Assembly (NCBI GenBank): GCA_030248225.1
Contig: JASANE010007249.1
Location: forward strand, 62,001 to 126,000
Direction: 5' to 3'
DNA: 64,000 nt
Source of the DNA: Trileptium ribeirensis
Taxonomy: Eukaryota > Nematoda > Enoplea > Enoplida > Thoracostomopsidae
In this document: positions 24,165 to 36,000 of the stretch, piece after piece
How positions within the stretch are numbered: position 1 is the stretch's first letter
Layout of the letters: each line of letters opens with the position of its first letter
The notes under the pieces: generated by a model
Told to the model about the DNA's origin: nothing
The model's input: the letters and a program-made list of their open reading frames with translations, nothing else
Databases searched by the model: none
Translations under genes and position numbers: made by a program

Positions 24165-24860
24165 TCAGCGATTTTAGCACATTTTCTAAAAGTGACACAG
24201 TTTTCGGAGCAGTTTTTAAAAGTTACACAGCTTCTGTACCAGACCTTCTAAAACTGATACAGTTTCTTTGGAAGTTTTCTAAAGATGAAACAACTTTTGT
24301 AGCAGTTTTTTCAAAAGTGACACAGTTTCTTTAGCAGTTTTCTAAAAGCGGCACAATTTGTTTGGCATTTATTCCAGAACTGACACAGTTCCCGCAGCAC
24401 TTTTTCTAAAAGTAACAGAATTCCTGTAGCAGTTTAAAGAAGCCATACAGTTTCTGCAGCAGTTTTTTGCAAAGCCATACACTTTCTATAGCAGTTTTCT
24501 CAAACGCGACACAGCTTCTGTAGCAGTTTTCCTAATACTGGCACAGTTCCTTTCGCTGTTTTCCTAATAGAAACACGTTCTGTGGCACTTATTCCAGAAC
24601 TGACTCAGTTCCTGTAACACTTTTTCTAAAAGTAACACAATTTCTACGGCAGTTTTCTTAAAAGTACCACAGTTTCTGTAGCAGGTTTTCTAAAAATAAA
24701 ACAATTTCTGTGGCATTATTCCAGAACTGACACACTTCCTGCAGCACTTTTCCTAAAAGTGACACAATTTTTGTGGCAGCTTTCTTAAAAGTAGCACAGT
24801 TCTGTAGCAGTTTTTCGAAATGTGACACAGTTTATGTAGCAGTTTTTTCAAAAATTTTGC
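24165..24860 (-). repeat. Diverged ~31-bp minisatellite, reverse orientation
   Basis: About 20 degenerate units of a motif like GCAGTTTTCTAAAAGTGACA plus CAGTTTCTGTA. It is the reverse complement of the array at 19440-19690. Both arrays end near an ATGTGCA-type motif. Confidence 0.85.
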
Positions 24861-24899
24861 CACAATGTGCAATGACTATGCACAATTATCCGTGAATAT

Positions 24900-26100
24900 A
24901 TGGTGGCAATTTCAAATTTTCGTTATGATAGGCCCTCAAAATCAAAACAAATGAATTGTTTAGAATACGATGCGTGGTAGCAGAAAAGTATACCTAAATA
25001 CAGTACAACAATGGCAGGTAGTGGGATTATTGTCAGTGATAACCGAGGTCGGCAATAGATTTATGCAACCGACAACAATATTACTCATCGTATTTTTATG
25101 GATTAAATTCAGTTCTGATTCATCCGCTATATCCGGCGCTGCATACGTCGTGAGATTTCGAACCATTTGTACAACCAGATATTTTACACGTATGCATTGC
25201 CCGCATAGCAAGAATCGCAGACAGCCTGAAGCAAATATAATACCGCCCCTATGTGTTTTTCACAACTAAATCTGATTTCGGTATTTATAAACAAATTGAT
25301 TGATTTTAGCAATCAGTTTCGCATGTACTGACCCAGTGTATTAAACACTACAGTGGTGCTACAGGATTAAAAACTAAAGTAGCATCACTTAGCAGAACGC
25401 CAAAAGTACGTATTATTTTAACTAAATATTGAATTGAAAAACAAATCGGTATCATTGAGCGGCGACAACTATTCTTATTCTTAAAAATATGCCGTATGTA
25501 ATAACTTCGCTAATTTAAATCTGATTAGTGCGCGTAAAAAGCGTAGCTATTACTATACATAATTTTGAGTTAATGTTTGATGAATTTTCAAATTGATAGT
25601 CTGACCAAAGTCCTTCCTTTATGTCAAAACAGACGTATTTAGGGGCTTCGTTTATTTTCTCATTTGTTGCATTTGTTAATTTATTTCTTTTGTTTGATAT
25701 CTATTGTCTTCACTTCCATTATGCATCTTGATAACGTTTCACTGCCACATGGTGTTTTATTTTAGGCTTCATTGAATCGTCGGCGGGTGTATGGTATTGC
25801 ATTGAATAGATATGTTTGAAAAATTTCTGCGGCGAGATGAAGGGAAGGAAGTCTAGTCCAAGCTCAACTTTTGACATTCCAAATCTCACTTCAGCAGCTC
25901 AAATCCAAAGGCAGCAGTAGCACATGAAAATTACCGCACCATTTGTTTTTGCTTGAAACATGAAAATTTAAGTAGTTAATTCATAAGTTATAGCATTAAA
26001 CATAAAAGCTTTTTAGGGCCTCGGGGAGGCCTAACTAGCAGGGAGTTCACCCATTTGGGTATTTTTAGTTTAAACCCCATATCACCGTTAAGTTTTATGA
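24900..26100. other. Gene-free AT-rich stretch
   Basis: No recognised coding or structural feature. Two overlapping open frames of 83 and 99 codons near 24960-25270 on opposite strands have no family resemblance. Confidence 0.4.
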
Positions 26101-26143
26101 CTTGTTTTATGCGGGAAGTTCCGTAAGATGTGCCCACGGAGAT

Positions 26144-26614
26144 GGTTAAAATTAAAAGTCGTTTTAATCGATTTAACTCGATCGCGTTTGACTTATTCCA
26201 ATTTAAAACAAGTCGATTTAAATTGGCTTGCTCAGAGAAATGTTTAAATCAGCCGATCTCGAGTGACTTTGGCCCAAAAATGTTTCAAATTAGCTTGTAG
26301 TGAGCTGTCGCACATAGTTTCCAGTTTGCGTGTGACTGTTAGATCGGGATAAATTTGTGATATTTGTCGTAACATATAATTTTAATCAATTTTCTCGATG
26401 AAAGTTTAAAACACCACGTTTTGAAAACAAACAGCCCGAATTGAAACGACATTTTTGGCGCCAAATTAATTTGTGTACTTGTCATTCGCACAACGGCCGA
26501 TTTAGAACGACATTCACCTGAGCAAGCCGATTTAAATCGACTCGTTTTAAATAAGTAAAAGTCAAACCCACTTGACTTTCATGCCACAAATCAAAACGAA
26601 TTTTAATTTTAACC
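26144..26614. mobile_element. MITE with ~95-bp terminal inverted repeats
   Basis: The left arm starts GGTTAAAATTAAAAGTCG and includes GTTTGACTTA and AGTCGATTTAAAT, ending GGCTTGCTCAG near 26235. The right arm, 26518-26614, is its diverged reverse complement, from CTGAGCAAGCC to TTTTAATTTTAACC. The ~280-bp interior has no coding capacity. This is a non-autonomous DNA-transposon structure. The superfamily is unclear because no clean target duplication is visible. Confidence 0.85.
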
Positions 26615-26703
26615 ATATTCGTAGACCAGGCGCATCTTGTAGCAGTTCCAACATTATTATTTTATAATACAATAGTGAAAATTTTTACGAAGATAATGTA
26701 ATT

Positions 26704-27545
26704 GAGCAGAGCGAAGCGAAGCTCTGATTTCTATAGAGAGACAAATCGCCAGCGTCTGTCCGTCCGTCCGTCGAACTTCTCAATAACTGCTGGGCCGATT
26801 AAAAAATTTTTGAAAGGCCTAATATCTTTCGGGTGCAAGTCGTATATTTTTTGTCAAAATTTGCCTTAGTTAATTAGTAATTAACTAGTTAAAAGTGTTA
26901 GCCGTTTTTACCATATTCAAACCAAGATTGATTATTTTTCAATGAATAATTAATGTAAAGCTATTATTTCGTTGCGTATACTACCTCTACCCGGATTATG
27001 AATCTGGTGTTTATTAGTATTCGAGGATGTTAAAAACATGTTAATTATGTAGTTAATTACCTAATTACAAAGTAATTATTAATCAGGTAATTTTTTGAAA
27101 ATTTTTCAAAGTGCTTACAAACGAGAAAAATTGCACATATGGGTTTTCTATGCCGCTGATCACGATTATGACATTTCTGAAGCTCTAAAACTTGGCTTCA
27201 TATGCTAATTAGTTAATTTAATGCAAATTTTAAATTCACATAAAAATTCCTAATTTTTTGCACTCGGGTGTTTTCGATGTCGCTGATAATGAATATATGA
27301 CCTTTAAACCTGTATGATTTTATCATGGGTGCCATTTAATTAATTGGCTAATTAGTACTAATTAATTAGCTATTTTTAGCTAGCTATCTTTTTGTATGGT
27401 GGATTTGACATCAATTGTCTAAAACATGATACTTATTATAAATTGATTATATAAATATTTAGTTGAAATACATGTATACATAAATACGTAAGATATAAAA
27501 TATTTTGACTATTGCTGCGCTCGCTTTTTGTAATTTATTGCGTTT
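26704..27545 (+). mobile_element. Dispersed ~0.8-kb AT-rich repeat, copy 1
   Basis: It starts GAGCAGAGCGAAGCGAAGC and ends near GCTGCGCTCGCTTTTTGTAA. The interior includes CTGTCCGTCCGTCCGTCGAA, CTGGGCCGATT and many TTAATTAGCTAATTA-like runs. A second copy in the same orientation lies at 39676-40510. The ends look like short inverted repeats. No protein is encoded. Confidence 0.8.
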
Positions 27546-28149
27546 ACTAGTATAATAACGGTATTACATCTAATTTGCATATTTTGTGTTTTGTTTGAAG
27601 TTTCTAGATTAGTTTAGGTATGAGTTTGGTGGTGTGATACCTTGAATATTGACGTTTCATGTTATGTTTACTATCTTGATCCAAGTTTTGCTTCGGCTGG
27701 ACATTAGTGAACACTTTATCGGGTCATATATGCAATAATTGGTCAAGTATATATACCTTGTTGACGTGTGTTTTTGAGTTTTGGATGCTGAGTTTATGAC
27801 TAAGTGATCTTATACGTATATCATAGTATTAGCGCGTATCTCGGCCTTCCAATAACAGTCGCGCGGTGGACATGCCTTGTTATATTTACACCTTGGAGAC
27901 CGTTGGGTATTAAGGTGTCGTATTGCATAATAACCTGGCGTGGCACTACAAAACAGACTTGTGCGAAAAACAGTAATAGTGAAATTTATTGTGTAGGGTT
28001 ATTTTATTCAATATGTAGATGGTTCATTTTATCAACTCGGACACCTGTGGTTTGATTGTCCTGAGAAGGTTGCGGCTTATTGAGTAGGCCGCAACACTTA
28101 TTGCGGGAAAATTCTTGAGCTCCTGTGGGAAGTCTTCAGTTTAAAACCT

Positions 28150-28380
28150 GCTTGGTTTAGGGTTTCGTCTCATCCGGGGGCACTAGGAATAACAGATAAC
28201 CGCGTATTTAGTAAAAATAATGATAAGATTTATTTCAGTCAGGGGCCCTATTTAATATAAGCAACTAATAATAAATAAAGCGAGTGGTTTCTTTCTATCC
28301 GGGGACCTCAATAAACTACATTGTGTGTATTGAATAGATGTAGGATTTCATGCCATCCGGGGCTCAAAAGATTACTAATC
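28150..28380 (+). repeat. Three CATCCGGGG-centred imperfect repeats
   Basis: Three segments reading roughly GG-TTTC...ATCCGGGG followed by AT-rich sequence occur near 28163, 28290 and 28345. They are imperfect and unevenly spaced, and no coding function is seen. Confidence 0.45.
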
Positions 28381-28779
28381 AGAGCGTAGTGTAACGTAAT
28401 GGAGAATGCGTGTTGCAGGGATGAAAATTTCCGTCTGTATGTGTGATCACCATAACTCGGGAACGACTTAACCGTTTTCATGATATTGGGCTCATTCGAA
28501 CCGGCATTGTCGGTTTGCCGCCTACATCCCCGAGCGTTTTTGTTTTGAGGTCGGGTTCCGGGGCCAGAGGTCAAAATGAGGGTTTTCAGCCGATTTTAGT
28601 ACCCTTCACGGAAACAAGGTTACTTTTATCTTAATTTTCGATTTTTTTTCTGGTTGGTTTTACTTCATAGTAAAATGATAAATGCCGATGTCTCTTTGTC
28701 TCTTTTTGTTCTTCAATTAATGTTCCGCTTTTGGAGTTATGGGGTTGAGGTATAGCACCCTCGTGATTCCTCGTCCCAA

Positions 28780-29250
28780 AATTCGAAAATTTGTTCTGAC
28801 GTCCTGGGCGGCTGAAAAGCTTCACGTTGGGGTTTCAGAACATGGGAAACTAATTGCCGGTGTTGGTTTTGCTCTGCCACCCATGGTTCCATAGGTACGG
28901 GGGTATGGCGCCCCCGGTTCTTTGACCAAAATTCCTAATTTTATTGTGACGCCCTGGGAAGATGATAGCTAGCACATGGAGGCTTTCAGGCATGGAAAAC
29001 TCATTTTGTCCCAAAATTCGAAAATTTGTTCTGACGTCCTGGGCGGCTGAAAAGCTTCACGTTGGGGTTTCCGGACATTGGAAACTAATTGCCGGTTTTG
29101 GTTTTGCTCTGCAACCCATGCCTCCATGGGTACGGGGGTATGGCGCCCCAAGGTTCTTTGACCCAAAATTCTTAATTTTATTCTGACGCCCTGGGAGGAT
29201 GATAGCTATCACATGGAGGTTTTTGGGCATGGGAAACTCATTGCCTTTGT
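28780..29250 (+). repeat. ~234-bp tandem duplication with internal half-units
   Basis: A block containing ATTCGAAAATTTGTTCTGAC and GCGGCTGAAAAGCTTCACGT recurs after about 234 bp. Within each block a second half, with GACGCCCTGGGA and GATGATAGCTA, resembles the first, so the array is made of dimers. Open frames here are repeat by-products. Confidence 0.8.
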
Positions 29251-29349
29251 TAGTTTTGTTCTAACTTGTGTGGTATTGTGTGATATCCACATATATATAT
29301 AGCATATGGACGTATGCTATCGAGAGCTGTTTGACTGTGCACGTAAAAG

Positions 29350-29400
29350 TTTTATATGTACATATACTTCGCTACGCTCTTAAATCTCTATAGAGTTATA
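29350..29400 (-). mobile_element. Fragment of the GAGC(G)GAGC-ended repeat, inverted
   Basis: CTTCGCTACGCTC followed by CTCTATAGAG is the reverse complement of the head of the element at 26704. Only about 50 bp are recognisable. Confidence 0.4.
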
Positions 29401-30279
29401 TACTAGTAATTAATCAGTTAACCATAAAAATAGTGCGTTGCTAGCATAGGGCATAACTACACTTGGGACATTTTAACTCATACTGAGTTAAATTGCGGTA
29501 CGCTGCGTAGTAATGTTTTATAAAACAATTGGAACTGATTTGTTTTATCCTTTATAACTATTTTCTTTCGGCTGTGCCGCAAACTGTTTGATTTCGACTT
29601 GATTGTCATAGAGGAACAGTATGCTAGAGATTGTCGGTAAATCTTGGAAATAAAAGCGCGCCACATGTCACGCGAAGAGTATCCCAGCTGTTCTACTACT
29701 TGCCATATACATAAGCCTGCAAGCTTCGCTTACGAATGCCTTCTCTTCAGTACCATTAGCCGCCATCAGTGATTCTAACCTCAGGCTCAACAAAACAACC
29801 TAAAATAACACCTACTGTATATAGGTTTAGAGCATTGAAACTAAATTTTAAGGTGTTAAAATACCCTAAGCCACAGGTGGTACTTGACGAGCGCATTAAT
29901 AAATAGTATATATATAAAATGTCACGCGTTGTAGAAAATGTGAATGCATGTATTCCGGTATTCCGTAGTCACCATCGTATCCTAAAATGACAAATAGGAA
30001 ATGTGTTCATGATGCAGTGACATGGTAGTTGTTTTACGGTACACTGTCACGGTCATACTCCATCAGGCAAAACGATGAGGTAGCGATACCTATTTGTTGC
30101 ATATTCATATACTATTTTCACCGACTCAAATAGGTACGTTAATTGAAATGTTCAACCATATTAGCTTCATATTGGTCTGGCTTCCTTCATAGAAATCTTC
30201 AAAATATTGATGTTGAAGGATTTGTCAACACTGAACTAGAACACAGTTGTAACTAGACATTCCCATGAAACATTACTTC

Positions 30280-30710
30280 CGCTGTGGTTGGGTGGGTGAT
30301 CCAGTGGTACAGGACTCTGGTCTCTCCAAATTAGGGGCTGGCATTTTCAAGTGCCCCTTGGTAAAATTTTGGGCTCCCCCGGTTCATCCTTCGTGGCAAT
30401 TTTTTGTTTCCACACGCTAAAACACTTCCAAGGTGCATAAAATTTGATCAAAATTTGTACTAAAATTACCAGACATTTCGTAACTTTTGTCAAAATTTTG
30501 TTCAAAATCGCTTTTTCTCTTCATAAAAAGCGTTTTGACAGTGTTTCTGATATGGTTTTTAACAGTTTTCTCTTGGCAGAATGCCCCTGGTAAAATCGGG
30601 CGCCCCTGGTTCCAAACCAGCCCTCCCCGATTCATGCTCCATGTTAAAATTTTCAGCGAATATAGAGCCCAGGTACCCGTCAAACTTATGGATTTAATGT
30701 TATCTAGGCT
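30280..30710 (+). mobile_element. SINE-like repeat, copy 1
   Basis: The head GATCCAGTGGTACAGGACTC resembles a tRNA A-box region. A GGCA-TTTTCAAG-TGCC stem-loop stands where a T arm would be. The body has GGTAAAATTTTGGGCTC and several AAAATTTG runs. A related copy lies at 34325-34660. tRNA origin is an inference. Confidence 0.5.
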
Positions 30711-32983
30711 ACATTGAATGGTCTTACTGGGAAGCTGTACATCCGACTTAGATTGGCTTACGATTTCTAGAATGAAGGGCTAAACAAAAATTTTATTTAC
30801 TGGCTTTTCGCACAACCGGGAAATCTGGAAAATTTTTGGCAAAATATCCTGAAAAATGTGACGAAATTCGAAAAAAACCAGATAATTGGGGAAATTTTTG
30901 CTATTGGATAGTAAATTTTTTTGCCACTTTGAGCTCAAGAACGTCACTAACATTTCTACCGGCTGCATATATACATATTTCTAAAATACATATATAATTT
31001 AATATTGGGTGCCTGTTTATTTCGTTAAGGTTTCTCTTTCTTGAAAACACAATACTATCTCACGACCTTAGATAGGCCAACAATTGTCAAAATGTTGTTT
31101 TTTGAATCCAATTAATCCGGAAAGATCTACCGCTTTATCTGAGAAATCCGGCACTATTTTTTCTAAAAATATAGCGGGAACCCCATAAAACATATTTTTA
31201 AAGTCTACAACTGACAAGATAACGGGTTTGCATCAAGTGTTAAAGGCCTACAATGTGTAAACCCGGGAATTATACAGCGTGAACCTGTTCAGCTTTACAA
31301 TCCTTAACGGAGTGATTGTATTTCAAGTTGGAGCAATAGAAACAAAGTATGTTTTAGCATTCTGATTGCGTCTAGGAACGACGCTAGTGAAATAGCAAAA
31401 GTTACGGAGCTAATAAAGCAGTGAAATTGAAATGAATGTAACTCCAGTAACCCCAAACTCAACGCATCAAGTTTACGTAGAAAAAAATCGCAAAATATTC
31501 GTCCAAGATTTTAAAATTTATCTAGCTAGTACCATTGGCAAAAACGCGAAAAATTTCCTCTAGAGTTCGATACAGACGAAATTTTCGGCCTCAAGACGGA
31601 ATTTTAATACACATTCTATGTCGCTTGGGGATGTCTTTACCCTGTAGAAACAAAAAATTTGCCAAGAGGCGATGAATCGGGGAAGACAGCATTTTTCCAT
31701 GGGGCTCAAAGCGGGGGGCACTTGGCAATGGCAGGAACCCCAATTGCGAGATCCCAGAATTTTACGGTGATGCAATCGTTATTGGGTGTTTGATTCCATT
31801 TTTTCCAATAGACTAGGGCCGGATTTTACGGAAAAGGTATCGGGACCCTCCCACAAATTCCCAGCAAGTAAAGATGGGCCAATCCATACTACAAAACACC
31901 TGCGATCATTACAGCCCCAGGAATTAAGTTTTCGCACTCCAAATTCCAGAAATAGTAAGCTTTAAATTGGGTACTAAGCTCCGGTCCAAGTAATTTAGAA
32001 TTTCCTCGCAAAGAAACTATAAATTCGCAAATTAGTCAAACAGATGGAATGAAATTTGTAACTGGTAGCTTGCCTCATCGCCAGATTGGTGAGCTTTGAG
32101 TGTTGAATATGTAATTTTGACATTTTGACATTAATTTTGACACAGCTACGTTGAGTGTCAACGTAGTAAATGAGCAAATATCAGCCTTTTTGCTACAATA
32201 TATACTTAGTAATACATATATATCCGTTTATTAAATATATATTTTAGGTATCACGTTATGCACTATATACATAGAGCAATAATTACAAAATGAAAAATAA
32301 CACTCACGTAGTTCTATCGATTGTGGAGATATTGTTTGCTTTGTGTATTTGATCTCGTAACCCATTCTAAGTTGTTTAAAGCTATTCTGCAACGTAAATA
32401 ATCACAATAGTTTCACATCATTTGCATGTATATACATAGAGGCTGAATTGCTTTATAAAATGAGACCAATAAGGCCCACATAGTTGAAGCGTTTGCAGAG
32501 ATTGCAATTTTCATGTATTTTGGGTCTCATATATGCATTTAAAAACATCTTTTGACTCAAATCCTGCCACCTAAGAAGCCATACAACATACGTAGTATTG
32601 CATGCTGTGTCATATATCTTTTCTCATCATTAACGCAACTAAGCAGATAAATATCGGCTAATGTGGCCTCTTAGTACCTGGGGGAGCCAGAAATATCAGC
32701 GGTGTTTTCGTTAGCTTCGGAGGGATGGGCACAGTTGGTTTTTGTCGTGCTAGTATGTAATTTATCGGGGGGTGGTAACGGAGGTTATGAAATACAAGCA
32801 GTAGTATTAATATCTCGGCCATCGCCTTTTGTTATAACGATTACATCTGATATCACCTCAGAATTCATGCGTGAGTTTGGAGCTCGAAAATTTTGGATTT
32901 GCTTGGTTCCGTGGAGTATCCAGTTAATAGGATTTTAACTTTTAGGGTGTATACGTACTTAACGACTTGAATACTAAATTCTT
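30710..32983. other. Intergenic stretch upstream of CDC6
   Basis: AT-rich. Short open frames on both strands show no family resemblance. The last few hundred bases should contain the CDC6 promoter and 5' UTR, but no TATA box or E2F-type site could be assigned with confidence. Confidence 0.4.
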
Positions 32984-33086
32984 ATGGCTGATAACAAGAG
33001 ACAGACTCGACTGCAGGCGAAATGTAAGAAGCTTCCCGGATGCAACGTATCTACGAAATCCTCATCTCCTAGCGATATAAGTATTG
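32984..33086 (+). CDS. CDC6: CDC6 exon 1 (coding part)
   Basis: The ATG at 32984 opens MADNKRQTRLQAKCKK, a basic start like other CDC6 proteins. The exon ends in phase 1 at a GTAAGT donor (33087), which fits the phase of exon 2. It holds the S28-P29 site. There is no similarity beyond the basic character, so this exon is less certain than the core. Confidence 0.75.
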
Positions 33087-36000
33087 GTAAGTATCGGCTT
33101 CGTTTGTCATTGTAATTAACAATGCTCTCGGAGTGGATTTTTTAAACGTAAAGGAGGAGCAGATATACCGTAGTACCGCACAAAACATAATATAAAACAA
33201 TACAAATAAGGTACAGGAACAAAATGAAACTACTAGTAAATTGCCAGCGAAGGTGAAACTGAGCGAGCGTAGTTTCATCAAGTGGCCATTTTGTTTAATC
33301 ATGTGTGACAGGTTTTGTGTTGATCTATATACTACACTAAAACATCTGTAACCCTGATCTCATTGAAGGTCGTGGAACCTCGTCATCCCTAAACTTACGA
33401 AAACAACTGCAAACGCACAAAGTGTTCGTGCTAGACTTTAGATAACCAAACCATCGTATCCAGCGTACCGAAAAACCTATTCACAGAGCAGTCTTCATTC
33501 CCTGTCCGCATTACATAACCAAGATACTGACAGACTATATTCTGGCGATCGGTGAAATTGCCCGTAAATGCATTGAAAACATCTGAAAAGGCATAAAGTA
33601 TTCTTGCGGGACATACCATTTTTGGTGCCATGAACGCATTACATAAGCAAAAAATGAAAACTCACTACATTTTGGCAATAGGGTTCGTTGACCGTTAAAC
33701 CCTTGAAACCCCATGAAAATGTAGCATATAATCAAGTTGTCCTCCACATAGCAAAATCATCGTAATCAGAGTGCTTGATAACCGAATACGCACTCATTGT
33801 ATGGTTAAAATAGACAAAATTATGTAAATTTATATATATCGCTTTTCAGGCAACAGGTCGACGAACCTTATTCGGCCACACAGCGGCCCAGAGAGTGGTC
33901 CCTCAAAAAAGTGGTGTTCAGCGAAGTTATATATTTCGATGAGTTGATGCTGTGTTGTAGTCTTGGCTTTTCGATGCGAAGCAGGTGTCGCGTGATATGG
34001 GCTGCGAAACACTGGGACCCGTATGGCCAGGTTTGGCAAAGTGCCCTTAAAAACTTGTGTTGTGCCATTTTGACCCAGAAGATGGGGTCGGAGCTGTTCG
34101 CATTCAGCTATAGGCACATTCTCATCACATTTGCTATCAAATAAAAATTGTCGGAATCCATGTACCCGAAAATGAGTTATGAATAACAGAAACAGACAAA
34201 ACAAATTTTCACGATTTTCCCCTAGCCCCCTTAGCTACGATAATCACGCACAACGCTCAGAAATCCATAAAACATATGTATATGTTATTTATACGTTTTT
34301 ATAATAGGTATATATATCGGGGCTCTTTAAATTTGGGGGGGGGCATTTTCAAGTATCTTCGGTTCGATTCCTCTAGCAAAATTTTAGCGCTCACCCCGTT
34401 TCATCGCCTCTTTGCAAAATTCATTTGTTTCCACTGTCTAAAAACACCCCGAAATGACGTAAAATTTGACCAAAATTTGCCCGAAATGTCTGTCTTGAAG
34501 CCAAAAAAATTTGTAAATTTTGTCAAAATTTACCTCAAAATAGCTTTTCTCTCTATCTAAAGTGTTTTATCAATGTTTTTTACACGGTTTTTTGGAAAAA
34601 TTGCCTCCGGTTCATCCTCTCTGGTTGAATTTTTAGCGATTAGAAATCCCAGTATATCATGGGTCTGTAGGCTTAGGTGGTGCAATATATAGGTGGTTCC
34701 TATAGAATGCAACTGTAGGCAGGGAGGGGGTTACGAAACATCTTACCTGTTCCCAATTTTTCTTCATAATTTTACCAAAATTTCTTAGAATATATATTTG
34801 TAATTTTGCTCATTATTACTAAATTTTTTTCTTGGTCGAATATATATGGCCTCAGGGGCGAATATATATGTTTAGGGGTCCGAGAGTTCGGGCAAATATA
34901 GACCCTACACTCCATATGGACACGTACAAAGTTCCTAAAATCTGTTGGCTTACGGCGTAGATGGTCTAAAAATAGGTTGCTAAAATTTACCGCGTGCGAG
35001 GTAGAAGTTTCGGGTTCAATGTCTCAGGGGTGTCCGACCTTTAGGGACGTTAACATCCGTGATACACCACCGTGGACACCTATGGTATATGTTGAAAAAA
35101 TATGGTAATTTTGAGCAAATTTACTAAAATATTTAATAAATATTACGGAAATTATGGCAATTTCGAGTAAATTTACAAAATTTTTTTAAACTATTTGAAA
35201 CGGGAAAGCTTTTTGTTAGCAACCACCGACGTGCACCCGATCGCGCTGAGACCATCTACCCTTCGTCACGTAAGCCAGCGAGCCTTGCACACCTATGATA
35301 TAAGTTTGTAATTTGTGTTTGCGTGAATATCGATATCCATCAATGGTCATGTTCATGTTTGCTTTATTGACGAACCAGACTACATCAAAATCATTTGGAA
35401 TCAAAATTTCGACGAGTAGTAACTTTTAATACTGATTTATTGGTGTGGCAGTTCCCACAGTTCAGTACCGCATATACCTATTGAAAATGAGATTGCCAGA
35501 AATTGTGTGTAAATTCGAGATAGTTATCGGCTTTAAAATTGACGCAATATATAATCATGTCTAACTAACCACCGTAAGCCTCAATACGCTGATCTTTAAT
35601 TTGGATTAAAATTTAATCCGTAAATGGAAGTTTCTTTTATCTGCGCGGGAATACATAGCTGTCGTGCAACATTGCAAACATAGACTACCATTGTTCGGAG
35701 CTTATTTGGGCAAAGCGTGTTTCCTTCTATTTTAAAACAGACAATATTGTTTGGAAATGAAGGATTTGATAGCGGAACTGCTAATGAAATTCCTTTATGC
35801 AGGGTGGCTGCGCCCTGAAAAATCCTTTAAAATCATGGAATTTGAAAAGTGTCCTGCAAAATCGAGGAATTTGGAGTGCTCTCAATAGTAAAACCCCGAA
35901 ATCCTGGAAAATTTGGAGAAACGTCCTGAGATTTCGAGTTAAATTTTACTTCAGCGGATTTCCTGCGAAGGCAGGATTTCCCCATTCCTTTTACAGTATT

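Noticed and set aside
28308..29186. Several 60-90-codon open frames on both strands
   Set aside because: They fall in a tandem dimer repeat and have no recognisable content.
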